Below are positions 26,835 through 36,310 of a stretch of 64,000 nucleotides of DNA, piece by piece. The first letter of the stretch is position 1, and every line of letters begins with the position of its first letter. The notes under the pieces were generated by a model. The model had not been told where the DNA came from and ran no database searches. It saw only the letters and a list, made by a program, of their open reading frames with translations. The stretch is from Agrobacterium vitis (GTDB lineage Bacteria; Pseudomonadota; Alphaproteobacteria; Rhizobiales; Rhizobiaceae), in the NCBI RefSeq assembly GCF_013426735.1, contig NZ_AP023272.1, positions 2,214,501 through 2,278,500 on the forward strand, given 5' to 3'. The position numbers and the translations under genes were made by a program.

Positions 26835-26862
26835 AACGGAGGCTCCTCCGGTTAGTGGAGCC
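26835..26862. promoter_or_regulatory. candidate TetR operator overlapping the transcription start
   Basis: AACGGAGG (26835-26842) and CCTCCGGTT (26845-26853) form an imperfect inverted repeat immediately downstream of the candidate -10. GGCTCC (26841-26846) and GGAGCC (26857-26862) make an overlapping perfect 6-bp pair. A dimeric repressor bound here would block initiation. The assignment to the adjacent TetR protein is inference. Confidence 0.4.
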
Positions 26863-26896
26863 TTCCAAGTCATAGTCCAGAAGAGGGGAGGATGTC

Positions 26897-26947
26897 ATGT
26901 TAAAAATAGTGCGCATCTCCCGTCCTTCAAGTCGGCATCATTTCTGA
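26897..26947 (+). CDS. possible 16-residue leader peptide
   Basis: ATG at 26897 follows a strong GGGGAGG by five bases and opens a 16-codon frame (MLKIVRISRPSSRHHF) ending at TGA 26947, 118 bases upstream of the first oxidoreductase gene. A perfect hairpin (27005-27024) sits between. It could be a regulatory upstream ORF; the short length means chance is not excluded. Confidence 0.35.
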   Translation: MLKIVRISRPSSRHHF

Positions 26948-27004
26948 CAGCCAAGGCTGTCCACCATCGCCTTTGAAAATTTTTCGTCCGAGACGGCAAG
27001 CCCA

Positions 27005-27024
27005 ATGCGTTTAAGCAAACGCAT
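27005..27024. repeat. perfect hairpin in the operon leader
   Basis: ATGCGTTT and AAACGCAT surround AAGC. The arms resemble the inner stem of the intergenic repeat at 8401-8444 (GTGCGTTT/AAACGCAC), so this may be a diverged copy of that family placed in an mRNA leader. Confidence 0.5.
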
Positions 27025-27065
27025 GGTGCCTATTCACTCTTTTAAGCGACAGCACGGAGCTTATC

Positions 27066-27539
27066 ATGTCAGGAACACTTCATCTCAGCTTGACCATCAA
27101 CGGCGCGGTTCACGAATGTGACGTTGAACCGCGCGTGACCTTGCTTGACGCGCTTCGCGAACATTTGTCTTTGACCGGCACCAAGAAGGGCTGCGACCAG
27201 GGGCAGTGCGGCGCCTGCACCTGCCATGTCGATGGCAAGCGGGTCCTGTCCTGCATGATGCTGGCAGCACAAGCGGAAGGCCATGCGATCACCACGATAG
27301 AAGGCGTTGCATCGCCAAATGGCGATTTGCACCCGGTTCAAACAGCGTTTTTGGAACAGGATGCCTTTCAATGCGGTTATTGTACACCCGGCCAGATCAT
27401 GTCGGCTGTGGCGTGCATCCGCGAGAGTCATGCGGGCTCGGATGCGGAAATCCGCGAATATATGTCTGGAAACCTCTGTCGTTGCGGGGCTTATAACAGC
27501 ATCGTGGCGGCGGTGCGTGACGCGGCGGAGGCTGCATGA
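27066..27539 (+). CDS. aldehyde oxidoreductase 2Fe-2S subunit (PaoA-like)
   Basis: The 157-residue protein has both cluster motifs of the xanthine oxidase family. Cys43, 48, 51 and 63 (GCDQGQCGACTC) form the plant-type ferredoxin cluster, and Cys103, 106, 138 and 140 (FQCGYCTPGQ, NLCRCGAY) the second. It relays electrons from the molybdenum centre to FAD. Unlike E. coli PaoA, no Tat signal precedes the domain, so this complex is probably cytoplasmic. The stop overlaps the next start (ATGA). Confidence 0.92.
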   Translation: MSGTLHLSLTINGAVHECDVEPRVTLLDALREHLSLTGTKKGCDQGQCGACTCHVDGKRVLSCMMLAAQAEGHAITTIEGVASPNGDLHPVQTAFLEQDAFQCGYCTPGQIMSAVACIRESHAGSDAEIREYMSGNLCRCGAYNSIVAAVRDAAEAA

Positions 27540-28522
27540 TGAAGAGCTTTTCCTATAGTCGAGCATCGTCCATACAAGCAGCGCGGGAGGCAATGCACCA
27601 ACCAGAAACAGCGCTGCTGGCCGGTGGTACGAGCTTGCTCGACCTTGCTAAATCCGGTGTTGCTGAGCCGGATAATGTCCTCGATATCAGCCATCTGGCC
27701 GGACTTGGCACCATTACCGTGAACGAAACTGGAGCCACCATTGGCACCTTGGCCAGAATGTCCACCGTGGCCGATCACCCTGCCATAAAGACGCGCTATC
27801 CGGCTGTTGCGCAATCGCTTGCTCTCGCGGCGTCGCCCCAGTTGCGCAACATGGCGACGGTTGGCGGTAATCTCATGCAACGCACCCGCTGTTCCTACTT
27901 TCGTGATCCAGGCACATTTGCAGCCTGCAACAAGCGCGCACCGGGTTCCGGCTGTTCAGCCATCGGCGGCGTGACCCGCAACCATGCGGTATTGGGTACC
28001 AGCGATCTCTGCATTGCCAGCTACCCCGGCGATCTTGCCGTGGCGCTGACCGCCTTTGATGCCACGGTAGATTTGAGTGAGCGGCAGGTCGCTATCGACG
28101 ATTTCTTTTTGCCCTATGGCGATGCCCCGCATCTCGAAACCCTGTTGAAGCCAGGGGAGATGATCCTCTCCATCACCATTCCTGCATCTGCTGCGGCGGT
28201 AAATTCCACCTATCTGAAAATCCGCGACCGTCAGTCTTATGAATTTGCAGCCGCCAGCGCTGCCGTTGGCCTTGAGCTGGAAGAGGATGGCCGCACGATC
28301 CGGGATATTCGCATCGCGCTTGGCGGCGTGGCCAGCAAGCCTTGGCGGGTTCGCGCCGTGGAACAGGCGCTGATCGGCAAGCTGCTGGAGCCGCAAACCG
28401 TTGAGCAAGCCAGCCGGCTTTCGATGGAAGGTGCGGTATCGCAGGGCGATAATCACTACAAGATTCAATTGGCGCCGCGCGTGATCGCCCGCGCCATCCT
28501 CACTCTGGGAGGTCTCGCATGA
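27536..28522 (+). CDS. aldehyde oxidoreductase FAD subunit (PaoB-like)
   Basis: The 328-residue FAD-binding subunit has LLAGGTSLLDL near residues 27-37 and ATVGGNLMQRTRC near 107-119. Cys119, 131, 140 and 159 in the segment RCSYFRDPGTFAACN and onward match the extra 4Fe-4S cluster insertion of PaoB, absent from ordinary xanthine dehydrogenases. This places the complex with the PaoABC type. It overlaps both neighbours by four bases. Confidence 0.9.
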   Translation: MMKSFSYSRASSIQAAREAMHQPETALLAGGTSLLDLAKSGVAEPDNVLDISHLAGLGTITVNETGATIGTLARMSTVADHPAIKTRYPAVAQSLALAASPQLRNMATVGGNLMQRTRCSYFRDPGTFAACNKRAPGSGCSAIGGVTRNHAVLGTSDLCIASYPGDLAVALTAFDATVDLSERQVAIDDFFLPYGDAPHLETLLKPGEMILSITIPASAAAVNSTYLKIRDRQSYEFAAASAAVGLELEEDGRTIRDIRIALGGVASKPWRVRAVEQALIGKLLEPQTVEQASRLSMEGAVSQGDNHYKIQLAPRVIARAILTLGGLA

Positions 28523-30810
28523 CAATAGTGACAGCACGCAAGCACGGCGATGCCGCCGATGGTGCGGTCGGTGGCCGTCTTTCACGGTTCGAAGGACAGA
28601 GAAAAATCACTGGGGCTGCCACCTATGCGCTGGAATATCCGGTGGAAAACCCTGCCTATGCGGTGCTGGTGCAGAGCACGATTGCGTCCGGTCGGGTGGT
28701 GTCTGTTGATACATCCGCAGCGAGCGCTGCACCAGGCGTACTGATGGTGCTGACGCCGCAGGATGATCTCGGTCTGATCACTGCGTCTGATTGGTACGGA
28801 AATCGGCCCGATAACCAGCCCTATTATCCCTTGTCGAATACGGTGAGCTTTAATGGCCAATCGATTGCGGCCGTGATCGCTGAAAGCCGGGAGCAGGCAG
28901 CAGAAGCAGCCAAGCTGGTTCGTGTAGTCTATGAAGAATCCACTGCAATCAATGGACTAGACGATCCAAATGCTGGTTCAGGCAAGCTGATGGATAATCT
29001 GAATGTTTCGTGGGGTGATGCCGAGGCGGCGCTGGCAGCGTCCGCAGTGCGCATCGAGGCCGAATATCGGACCCCGCGCGAATACCATGTCGCTATGGAA
29101 CCCCATGGCCTGACCGCCCAATGGGACGAGGACCGGTTGACGCTTTGGGAGCCGAGCCAATGGACCCACGGCATGGCACGCAGCTACGCTGAATGGTTCG
29201 GCCTGCCGCTGGAGAATGTCCGTATCGTCTCACCGTTTATTGGCGGCGGTTTCGGTTCCAAGGGCGGAGCGCTGGCCTATGGCGCGGTGGCAGCAGCAGC
29301 GGCGAAAAAGCTGGGCCGTCCCGTTAAACTGGCCGTCACCCGGCCCCAGAATTTCACCAGTTACGGCGGACGTGCCGCGACGCGCCAGACGATCGCCTTG
29401 GGCGCAACCCAGGACGGGATTTTACAGGCAATCCTTCATCGCGGTGCCAGTGAGACATCCACCTACATGGACTATCCTGAGCAGACCGGCGCTGCGACAC
29501 CGATTCTTTACAAGGTGGAGAATTTCAGTTCTGAGCATCGCGTCGTGCCGGTTAATACAGTAACACCAGGCGCTTTGCGGGGGCCGGGCAAAAATCCCAG
29601 CGCCTTCGGCATTGAATGTGCCATGGACGAACTGGCCGCCGCCATCGGGATGGACCCACTGGAAATTCGCCTGAAAAACTATGCCGACCACGATTATCAA
29701 TCGGGCAAGCCGTGGTCCACGCGCCAATTGCGCGAGGCCCTTACCCAGGGCGCCGAGGCCTTTGGCTGGGCGCGGCGTAGCGCTCAGCCCCGGTCCATGC
29801 GCGACGGACGCCAACTGATCGGCTGGGGTATCGGCTGCGGCACGTTTCCAGTCATCCGCGCGCCAAGCGAAGCGATGATCCGCATTTTGGCGAATGGGCG
29901 CGTTGAAGTGGTCAGCGGCGCCATAGACATGGGGCAGGGTACCTATACAATCCTTGCCCAAACCGCTTCTGATGCGCTTGGCATGCCAGTCGAGCAGATT
30001 GACGTTGTGCTTGGCGATTCCAGATTGCCCGGATCGGCTATTGCCGGTGGGTCGATGTTGGCCGGGTCGATCACTGGCGCTGTCCACAAGGCAGCATTGG
30101 CTGCTCGCGACGAAATTCTGGCGCTTGCCCTTAACGACGCCAATTCCCCTTTCCGCGAGACCGGCGCCAATATCCTGACACTGAGCGATGGCCGGATTGC
30201 CATGTCACGCGGCGAGGGGCCTTCGATCACCCTGCCCGAGCTGATGACAGCCCTGAACCGCGATGAGATTGAAGTGCGGCGCAATACGCTGCCCGATGAT
30301 GCCCAAAGCGCCGCCGACCACAAGGGCGCCTGGACCAGCATGTCAAGAGTGCAAGGCCCGACCATGGGCGACTACTCCATGCACAGTTGGTGCGCTCACT
30401 TCGTTGAGGTTCGCGTGGATGAGGATTTTGGCACGGTTCGAGTCTCGCGCATGGTTTCCGCCTTTGATTGCGGACGGCTTTACAATCCGAAAATGGTGGA
30501 AAGTCAGTGGCGTGGTGGCATCATCATGGGTATCGGCCAGGCGTTGCTGGAGGAGGGGTTGGTGGATAGCCGCAATGGGCGTGTCGTCAACAATAATATG
30601 GCGGATTACCTCGTGCCGACCAATGCTGACATTCCCGATATCCAGGTAATTTCAGTGGGCATACCTGACTACGAAGCCTCTGCGCTTGGCGGCAAAGGCG
30701 TCGGCGAAGTCGGGATTGTCGGTGTCGCGCCCGCTATCGCCAATGCTGTCTTCCATGCCACCGGCAAGCGTGTCCGCGATCTGCCGATCACTCTGGAAAA
30801 GCTCATCTGA
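28519..30810 (+). CDS. aldehyde oxidoreductase molybdenum-binding subunit (PaoC-like)
   Basis: The 763-residue catalytic subunit carries GGGFGSKGG (molybdopterin contact, near residue 241), ALRGPGKNPSAF near 355, GQGTYTILAQ near 477, and the C-terminal GGKGVGEVG with the catalytic Glu at 730. The family hydroxylates aldehydes to acids with a molybdopterin cytosine dinucleotide cofactor. It is full length and translationally coupled to the FAD subunit. The substrate range is unknown; aromatic aldehydes are usual for the PaoABC type. Confidence 0.92.
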   Translation: MTIVTARKHGDAADGAVGGRLSRFEGQRKITGAATYALEYPVENPAYAVLVQSTIASGRVVSVDTSAASAAPGVLMVLTPQDDLGLITASDWYGNRPDNQPYYPLSNTVSFNGQSIAAVIAESREQAAEAAKLVRVVYEESTAINGLDDPNAGSGKLMDNLNVSWGDAEAALAASAVRIEAEYRTPREYHVAMEPHGLTAQWDEDRLTLWEPSQWTHGMARSYAEWFGLPLENVRIVSPFIGGGFGSKGGALAYGAVAAAAAKKLGRPVKLAVTRPQNFTSYGGRAATRQTIALGATQDGILQAILHRGASETSTYMDYPEQTGAATPILYKVENFSSEHRVVPVNTVTPGALRGPGKNPSAFGIECAMDELAAAIGMDPLEIRLKNYADHDYQSGKPWSTRQLREALTQGAEAFGWARRSAQPRSMRDGRQLIGWGIGCGTFPVIRAPSEAMIRILANGRVEVVSGAIDMGQGTYTILAQTASDALGMPVEQIDVVLGDSRLPGSAIAGGSMLAGSITGAVHKAALAARDEILALALNDANSPFRETGANILTLSDGRIAMSRGEGPSITLPELMTALNRDEIEVRRNTLPDDAQSAADHKGAWTSMSRVQGPTMGDYSMHSWCAHFVEVRVDEDFGTVRVSRMVSAFDCGRLYNPKMVESQWRGGIIMGIGQALLEEGLVDSRNGRVVNNNMADYLVPTNADIPDIQVISVGIPDYEASALGGKGVGEVGIVGVAPAIANAVFHATGKRVRDLPITLEKLI

Positions 30811-30885
30811 GGAAAGATTTCCCTTAAACACGGTCGGCGCTGCCTGTGCCGACGGTATGGCGAAGGGAAAGAAAGTGGTGCCTGA

Positions 30886-31818
30886 ATGAACAATACATCC
30901 CAAACAGCCTTCAGGACCTTGGTACCTGAAAGGGCATTTTCGACCGATAGTGCCGCGGATATATTACGGTTCGCGATGGACTGTCTCGACGGCGGGGCAG
31001 GCGTCGCACTCGCCACTCTTATAGAGATCCGGGGTGGATCCGCGCGTGCGCTCGGCGCGCATATGGCGATCCGCGACGATGGCCGTTATTGCGGTTTCGT
31101 CTCCGGTGGCTGCGTCGAGGCAGCGTTGGCCAGTGAAGCGGTGGATGCTATTGGCGAAGGTGCGGATCGCCACGTATTGTTTGGCGAAGGATCGCCGTTT
31201 TTCGATATCGTGCTGCCCTGTGGCGGCGGCATCACCATTGCCATCCACGTTCTTCGCCACAGCGCGCCGATCCGCACCGTGCTTGATGGCCTTGAAAACA
31301 GGTCTCCAGCCGGTCTGCGCTACGAACCGTCGAAACAGGCCTTAACAGCAATCGAGGCGCCGAAACGCGCCGGTTGGCAATGCGAAAATTTCGTCACGGT
31401 CTACCGCCCAAGGGCGCGGGTTTTTCTGTCTGGCCGGTCTATCGAAGTCGATACGACCGCCAGGATCGCCGAGGCTGCGGGCTATGAAGTCTATCGTCAC
31501 GATAACGCCAACCTTGAGCCGGATGCCAGCCGGATTGACGCAGATACGGCAGTGGCACTTCTGCACCATGATATCGATTTGGAAATACCGGTTCTTCAGG
31601 CAGCGCTTGGTGCTGAGCCTTTCTATCTCGGCGCTCTCGGCAGCGCCAGAACCCATGCGAGGCGGATGGAACGGCTGCGCGACATCGGATACAGTGAAGC
31701 CGACTTAGCCCGCATCAAATCACCCATCGGCATCTTCAATAGAGCTCGAGATGCCCAGTCCTTGGCATTGTCGGTGCTGGCTGATCTTGCCGCCACACGA
31801 GTTGCCCGGTTCGGGTAA
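30886..31818 (+). CDS. XdhC/PaoD-like molybdenum cofactor insertion chaperone
   Basis: The 310-residue XdhC family protein has an N-terminal GVALATLIEIRGGSARALGAHM, then YCGFVSGGCVEAAL and LPCGGGI, and a C-terminal Rossmann-like domain with FYLGALGSARTHARRMERL. Such proteins hold and sulfurate the cofactor before insertion into the catalytic subunit. Position as fourth gene matches paoD/yagQ in E. coli. The 75-base gap to the catalytic gene has no terminator. Confidence 0.9.
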   Translation: MNNTSQTAFRTLVPERAFSTDSAADILRFAMDCLDGGAGVALATLIEIRGGSARALGAHMAIRDDGRYCGFVSGGCVEAALASEAVDAIGEGADRHVLFGEGSPFFDIVLPCGGGITIAIHVLRHSAPIRTVLDGLENRSPAGLRYEPSKQALTAIEAPKRAGWQCENFVTVYRPRARVFLSGRSIEVDTTARIAEAAGYEVYRHDNANLEPDASRIDADTAVALLHHDIDLEIPVLQAALGAEPFYLGALGSARTHARRMERLRDIGYSEADLARIKSPIGIFNRARDAQSLALSVLADLAATRVARFG

Positions 31819-31957
31819 ATCTCACTCTTTGGATAGCAATTAGTTCCATAATCTATCTTATCTAACTTTTGTGTGTAACCGGGTGGGTTCTCTTTTCAAA
31901 TACAGCTAAGGTCTAAAAACGGTTCCGATCGATAACGTGGAACGCTTGGCTGCACTG

Positions 31958-32545
31958 CTACGCTGTAAGGTCATGAAGATCGGTCGTTATCGCCGCGCCT
32001 ATTGTGAACTCTGAGAACTGAACATCCAGTCCACCTCGTTCCGGCGTACACGCAGTCAAGCCGACGAGATAACGAGAAGCTTCTGGAAACGGAGCAAGAC
32101 GAAGTAGCGGCCACACCCTGCCATCTGACGATGCCTGAATGCGCATCGCGCCTTCCTTCAGTGTCACCCGAATATAGAAATCCTCGAGGTCTTTGAAAGG
32201 CTGGGACACTGACCAGTCAGATTTCTCGTCGGTGATGACCGTACTCAGGAAGCGTTCTCCATCGGTGAATTCCACACCTGTCTTGACCCAACGATTTTCG
32301 TCAATGCGCACCATAAGGCCAGCTTGATCATAGAGTGACCGGAACTCCCCCTGGACGCGGACACACGCTGTGAAACCATCGTCAACGGAAGTACCGAGGA
32401 AATGCCCGCTATCGCGCGTAAATCCATAATGGGTCTTGCGCCAGAAATCAGTGTTCGCATCCGTTGTCAGAGTAAGACCAGTTTTTGTGGCCTGCCACAC
32501 TGCTGGTTGATTGAGCCAGTTGGCCTCTTTGAGATTAACGTCCAC
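31958..32545 (-). CDS. DUF1349 domain protein
   Basis: The 195-residue protein has the concanavalin-like DUF1349 pattern: TDFWRKTHYGF, LYDQAGLMVRIDENRWVKTG, SVVITDEKSDWS-like strands, and a C-terminal GLTACTPERGGLDVQF. A role in carbohydrate binding or hydrolysis is suggested by the fold only. It starts with GTG at 32545 behind a near-perfect AAGGAGGA. There is no signal peptide. It is preceded on the same strand by the phosphoesterase gene 100 bases away. Confidence 0.82.
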   Translation of the reverse strand: MDVNLKEANWLNQPAVWQATKTGLTLTTDANTDFWRKTHYGFTRDSGHFLGTSVDDGFTACVRVQGEFRSLYDQAGLMVRIDENRWVKTGVEFTDGERFLSTVITDEKSDWSVSQPFKDLEDFYIRVTLKEGAMRIQASSDGRVWPLLRLAPFPEASRYLVGLTACTPERGGLDVQFSEFTIGAAITTDLHDLTA

Positions 32546-32645
32546 GAGGTGTCCTCCTTAAATTGACCTTCGCCCTTCGGAAGCCATTGTGCTGGACCTG
32601 AGCGACCGGAAGATCCGCGCTCTGTGCGAACAGCACAAACGTCCC

Positions 32646-33401
32646 CTAGATATCACCCACATGCATCAGCATCCGTGCAGCAATATTGCGCTCCGAAGGA
32701 TATCCGAAGGCGTTGTTGATGTAGGTGCGTCCGTCCTTGACGATACGGCGGTTGAGGTGGCTGTGGCCGTAGATATGCAGGTGAGAGCCAAGAGCCGCGA
32801 TCCTGTCTTCCAGCCGACTGGAGCCAAGCACGGGATAAAGGAAGCGGTATTTTTCCGGCATCCGCTCCGGCATCAGGTCGATGCGTGGCAGGAAATGCGA
32901 GAAAGACAGGATCAATGAAAAACCTGACGTATCGGGCTCCGCATTGCCACTGTCGAAATATCGGCTGACCTCGTCATCGGAACCGCCTTCCCAATCACAG
33001 CGCCGATAATCCATCCAGGCCTGTTTGAGGATGGAGCCGGGCGGACCAAAGGAGTAATCGTACCAGCCAAACAGCGGGACGATCAGCGTGTTGTCAAATG
33101 CCAGTGGTTCCATGCCGATATCCAGATCGGCGCAGGCGACTTTCAGCCGCTGGAACTTGTCGAAGGATGAGCCCTGCCCTTCGGCATCAACCCATAGATC
33201 GTGATTGCCCGGCACATACAGAACCTTGAAAAATCGCTGGGCCAGGAGTTCCATGACCGTCTGAAACAGCGCCATGCCGTTTGCCACGTCTCCGGCAACG
33301 ATCAGCACGTCCTGCCGGTAGTCACGCGTCGAGATCTGCCGGAGCCACTCCATGTTCTCCTGATGGTCTGCGTGAAAATCCGATCCGACAAAAATCCGCA
33401 T
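32646..33401 (-). CDS. calcineurin-like metallophosphoesterase
   Basis: The 251-residue protein has all family metal motifs: SDFHAD (residues 7-12), VAGDVANG near 36, VPGNHDLW near 64, a central SHF and a late GHSHLNRR near 214. It is a predicted cytoplasmic phosphomonoesterase or phosphodiesterase; the substrate is unknown. ATG at 33401 follows GGAGAGCAT. Confidence 0.85.
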   Translation of the reverse strand: MRIFVGSDFHADHQENMEWLRQISTRDYRQDVLIVAGDVANGMALFQTVMELLAQRFFKVLYVPGNHDLWVDAEGQGSSFDKFQRLKVACADLDIGMEPLAFDNTLIVPLFGWYDYSFGPPGSILKQAWMDYRRCDWEGGSDDEVSRYFDSGNAEPDTSGFSLILSFSHFLPRIDLMPERMPEKYRFLYPVLGSSRLEDRIAALGSHLHIYGHSHLNRRIVKDGRTYINNAFGYPSERNIAARMLMHVGDI

Positions 33402-33739
33402 ATGCTCTCCAGCTCGATCTGCTGTTCGTTCTCATGTCATTTTTACCCGTTTGCTTCACCCATCATGCGTGAGGACGAAACCACAAGGGCTATCGAAATT
33501 CACAATTAAACCACGTCAGCTATTATTCTTGTCCGTCTGCCGGCAACTTTAAATAAAACAACTGTGTCAAATGCCCAACTTAGACTTGATAGCTCGAAAA
33601 TACTCCCTGTAAATTTCAGGTATCTCACGAAAAAATCGGACTTAACGCGTTTTTATTTTTTAGCGAATCATAAGGTTTGTTATTCTGTTTTGGCGAATGA
33701 ATCGCATTGATGACGGACATGTTTCCGGGGGCAAATGAT
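33402..33739. other. AT-rich intergenic region
   Basis: About 340 bases with no recognisable gene, between two divergent genes. Poly-A and poly-T stretches at 33630-33665 suggest promoters. No palindrome of note was seen. Confidence 0.5.
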
Positions 33740-34027
33740 ATGTCGATTGAACACTTTCTCAGCAATGATTGGCTCAATAATGATTGGGAATCCTGGGCGC
33801 TGGAGCGCGCGCACAGGATCATGGTTCAGGAAGGCGCAAACCTTGTCAACGCGGCGCAATGGCTCGATAAGAAGCAGACGGTGAAAACATCGCATCAATT
33901 GCGTGATGCCATCCAGCAGTCCCTGATCGAGGCCCTGGCCTTTCGGGCATCGCAGACCGCGATCTCATCCGTCCATCTGTCTGCTGTTCTTGTGTCTGGC
34001 CCCAAATCTAACATGGCAGAGCACTGA
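33740..34027 (+). CDS. small hypothetical protein
   Basis: The 95-residue soluble protein is helical in composition (WALERAHRIMVQEGANLVNAA, cited in part). ATG at 33740 has GGGGG 8 bases before it; in-frame ATGs at 33710 and 33719 are possible. No family is recognised. It converges on tgt with 13 bases between stops. Confidence 0.55.
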   Translation: MSIEHFLSNDWLNNDWESWALERAHRIMVQEGANLVNAAQWLDKKQTVKTSHQLRDAIQQSLIEALAFRASQTAISSVHLSAVLVSGPKSNMAEH

Positions 34028-34040
34028 TCAGATCAAACCT

Positions 34041-35171
34041 TTACGCAGCCTCGATATCACCTCGCGCCCAGCATTCCATGGTCTCGGCCATGAAGTCTTC
34101 AAACCTGCCTTCGGCGATTGACTGGCGGATGCCCTGCATCAGTTCCTGATAATAGGATAGGTTGTTCCAGGACAACAGCATGCCGCCCAGCGCTTCGTTG
34201 GAACGCACCAGATGGTGCAGATAGGCCCGTGAATAATCCCGCGCCGCCGGGCAGGACGATTGTTCGTCCAGGGGGCGTTTATCCTCCGCGTGGCGAGCAT
34301 TGCGGATATTGACCTTACCCCGCCGGGTGAAGGCGAGGCCATGACGGCCGGAGCGGGTCGGCATGACGCAATCGAACATATCGATGCCACGCGCGACCGA
34401 TTTCAACATATCGTCCGGCGTGCCGACGCCCATCAGGTAGCGCGGCTTTTCTGTCGGCAGCACCGGCAGGGTGATGTCGAGCATGCTGAGCATCACCTCC
34501 TGCGGCTCACCGACCGCCAGCCCGCCCACGGCATAACCTTTCAGATCCAGTTGCTTCAGCCCTTCGGCCGAACGTATGCGTAAGCCCGGCTGATCACCGC
34601 CCTGCACGATGCCGAACATTGCCTTGCCGGGTTGTTCGCCAAAGGCAACGCGGCAGCGCTCCGCCCAGCGCAACGACATTTCCATGGCGCGCTCAATTTC
34701 ACGCGGCTCAGCGGGCAAGGCGACGCATTCGTCCAATTGCATCTGGATATCGCTGTCTAAGAGGCCCTGGATTTCGATGGACCTTTCCGGCGACATGTGG
34801 TGCAGCGAACCGTCGATATGGCTCTTGAAGGTGACGCCCTGCTCATCCAGCTTGCGCAGGCCAGAGAGCGACATGACCTGAAATCCGCCGCTATCGGTCA
34901 GGATCGGCTGCGGCCAGCGGATAAGCTCGTGCAAACCGCCAAGCCTCGCGACGCGCTCAGCGCCGGGGCGCAGCATCAGGTGGTAGGTATTGCCCAGAAT
35001 GATATCGGCACCCCCTTCCCGTACCTGATCAAGATACATGGCTTTGACCGTGCCGACCGTACCGACCGGCATGAAGGCAGGCGTACGGATCGTGCCGCGC
35101 GGCATAGTGATTTCGCCAAGCCGCGCCTTGCCGCTGGTGGCTTTCAGGGTAAACGTGAACTGCTCGCTCAT
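34041..35171 (-). CDS. tgt: tRNA-guanine transglycosylase
   Basis: The 376-residue enzyme exchanges guanine-34 for preQ1 in tRNAs with GUN anticodons. Nucleophile and base-recognition regions are visible ([16 protein letters not shown] near 90, GIVQGGD near 220, GGLAVGEPQ near 250, GVGTPDDML near 280). The zinc-site region is compact ([20 protein letters not shown]), with CxAC spacing altered from the usual CxC form. It follows queA directly (2 bases), so the two queuosine steps are co-expressed. Confidence 0.95.
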   Translation of the reverse strand: MSEQFTFTLKATSGKARLGEITMPRGTIRTPAFMPVGTVGTVKAMYLDQVREGGADIILGNTYHLMLRPGAERVARLGGLHELIRWPQPILTDSGGFQVMSLSGLRKLDEQGVTFKSHIDGSLHHMSPERSIEIQGLLDSDIQMQLDECVALPAEPREIERAMEMSLRWAERCRVAFGEQPGKAMFGIVQGGDQPGLRIRSAEGLKQLDLKGYAVGGLAVGEPQEVMLSMLDITLPVLPTEKPRYLMGVGTPDDMLKSVARGIDMFDCVMPTRSGRHGLAFTRRGKVNIRNARHAEDKRPLDEQSSCPAARDYSRAYLHHLVRSNEALGGMLLSWNNLSYYQELMQGIRQSIAEGRFEDFMAETMECWARGDIEAA

Positions 35172-35173
35172 TG

Positions 35174-36232
35174 TTATTTGTCTTTCCGGAAGAGCAGGCT
35201 GGAATCGCCGTAGGAGTAGAAACGGTAACCGTTCTCGATCGCATGGGCATAAGCGGCCCGCATGGTTTCAAGTCCGGCAAACGCCGAAACCAGCATGAAT
35301 AGCGTGGATTTCGGCAGGTGAAAATTGGTCATCAGCACATCCACCGCCTTGAAGCGATAGCCCGGCGTGATGAAAATGCCTGTCGCATCTGACCAGGGCA
35401 GAAGACGGCCATCCTCGCTGGCAGCGCTTTCCAGCAGCCGCAATGATGTGGTGCCGACACTGACGATCCGCCCGCCCCGCGCCTTGACCGCGTTCAGGGC
35501 CTCCGCCGTCTCAGCCGAGACATGGCCGATTTCCTGATGCATCTTGTGGTCGTCGGTATCGTCGGCCTTGACCGGCAGGAAGGTGCCCGCGCCGACATGC
35601 AGCGTCACGAAATGACGCTCGATCCCGGCTTTATCCAGCGCCTCGAACAGGGCAGGCGTGAAGTGCAGACCGGCGGTTGGTGCGGCAACCGCCCCCTCTT
35701 CCCGGGCATAAATGGTCTGATAATCGGTGCGGTCCTGGCCGTCTTCCGGGCGTTTCGCGGCAATATAGGGCGGCAGTGGGATATGGCCGACACCCGCAAT
35801 CGCCTGGTCGAGATCAGGACCGGAGGCGGCAAATTCCAAATCGATTTCGCCCGCCTCGCCTTTTTCTGTTACCCTCGCCAGCAGGCCGTCGAAATCAATG
35901 ACATCGCCTTGCTTTATCCGTTTGCCCGGCCTTGCAAAGGCTTTCCAGCGATTGGCGGCAACGCGCATATGCAGCGTGCAGGACACCGGCGTGCGCTCGG
36001 CCCCTTCCCGGATGCGAACACCTTCCAACTGGGCTGGAATGACCTTGGTGTCGTTGAAGACAAGCGCATCCCCTGCCCTCAGGAAGGACGGTAACTCGAA
36101 AACCCGGCGATCTTCCAGCATTGGCACCCCAGCCGGGCGAACGACCAAAAACCGCGCCTGATCGCGCGGACTGGCCGGGCGCAGTGCGATATTTTCGTCT
36201 GGAAGGTCGAAATCGAACAGGTCTACACGCAT
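35174..36232 (-). CDS. queA: S-adenosylmethionine:tRNA ribosyltransferase-isomerase
   Basis: The 352-residue QueA makes epoxyqueuosine from preQ1-tRNA using the ribosyl group of SAM. Motifs are [20 protein letters not shown] at the N-terminus, [32 protein letters not shown] and the C-terminal [14 protein letters not shown] with [11 protein letters not shown] at 36232 gives the normal family start ([11 protein letters not shown]); the longer frame is Arg/Cys-rich and lies over the upstream terminator. Confidence 0.95.
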   Translation of the reverse strand: MRVDLFDFDLPDENIALRPASPRDQARFLVVRPAGVPMLEDRRVFELPSFLRAGDALVFNDTKVIPAQLEGVRIREGAERTPVSCTLHMRVAANRWKAFARPGKRIKQGDVIDFDGLLARVTEKGEAGEIDLEFAASGPDLDQAIAGVGHIPLPPYIAAKRPEDGQDRTDYQTIYAREEGAVAAPTAGLHFTPALFEALDKAGIERHFVTLHVGAGTFLPVKADDTDDHKMHQEIGHVSAETAEALNAVKARGGRIVSVGTTSLRLLESAASEDGRLLPWSDATGIFITPGYRFKAVDVLMTNFHLPKSTLFMLVSAFAGLETMRAAYAHAIENGYRFYSYGDSSLLFRKDK

Positions 36233-36258
36233 GATACCGCAACAGGATTTGAAACGCG

Positions 36259-36293
36259 AAAACCCGCCCCGGCGCCGAAGCACCGGAGCGGGC
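36259..36293 (-). terminator. terminator between ppiB and queA
   Basis: On the minus strand, CCCGCTCCGGTGC, TTCG and GCGCCGGGGCGGG pair (with G-T pairs) and are followed by TTTT. It would reduce read-through from ppiB into queA. Confidence 0.65.
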
Positions 36294-36310
36294 TGACAGA
36301 AAAGCCGAAA

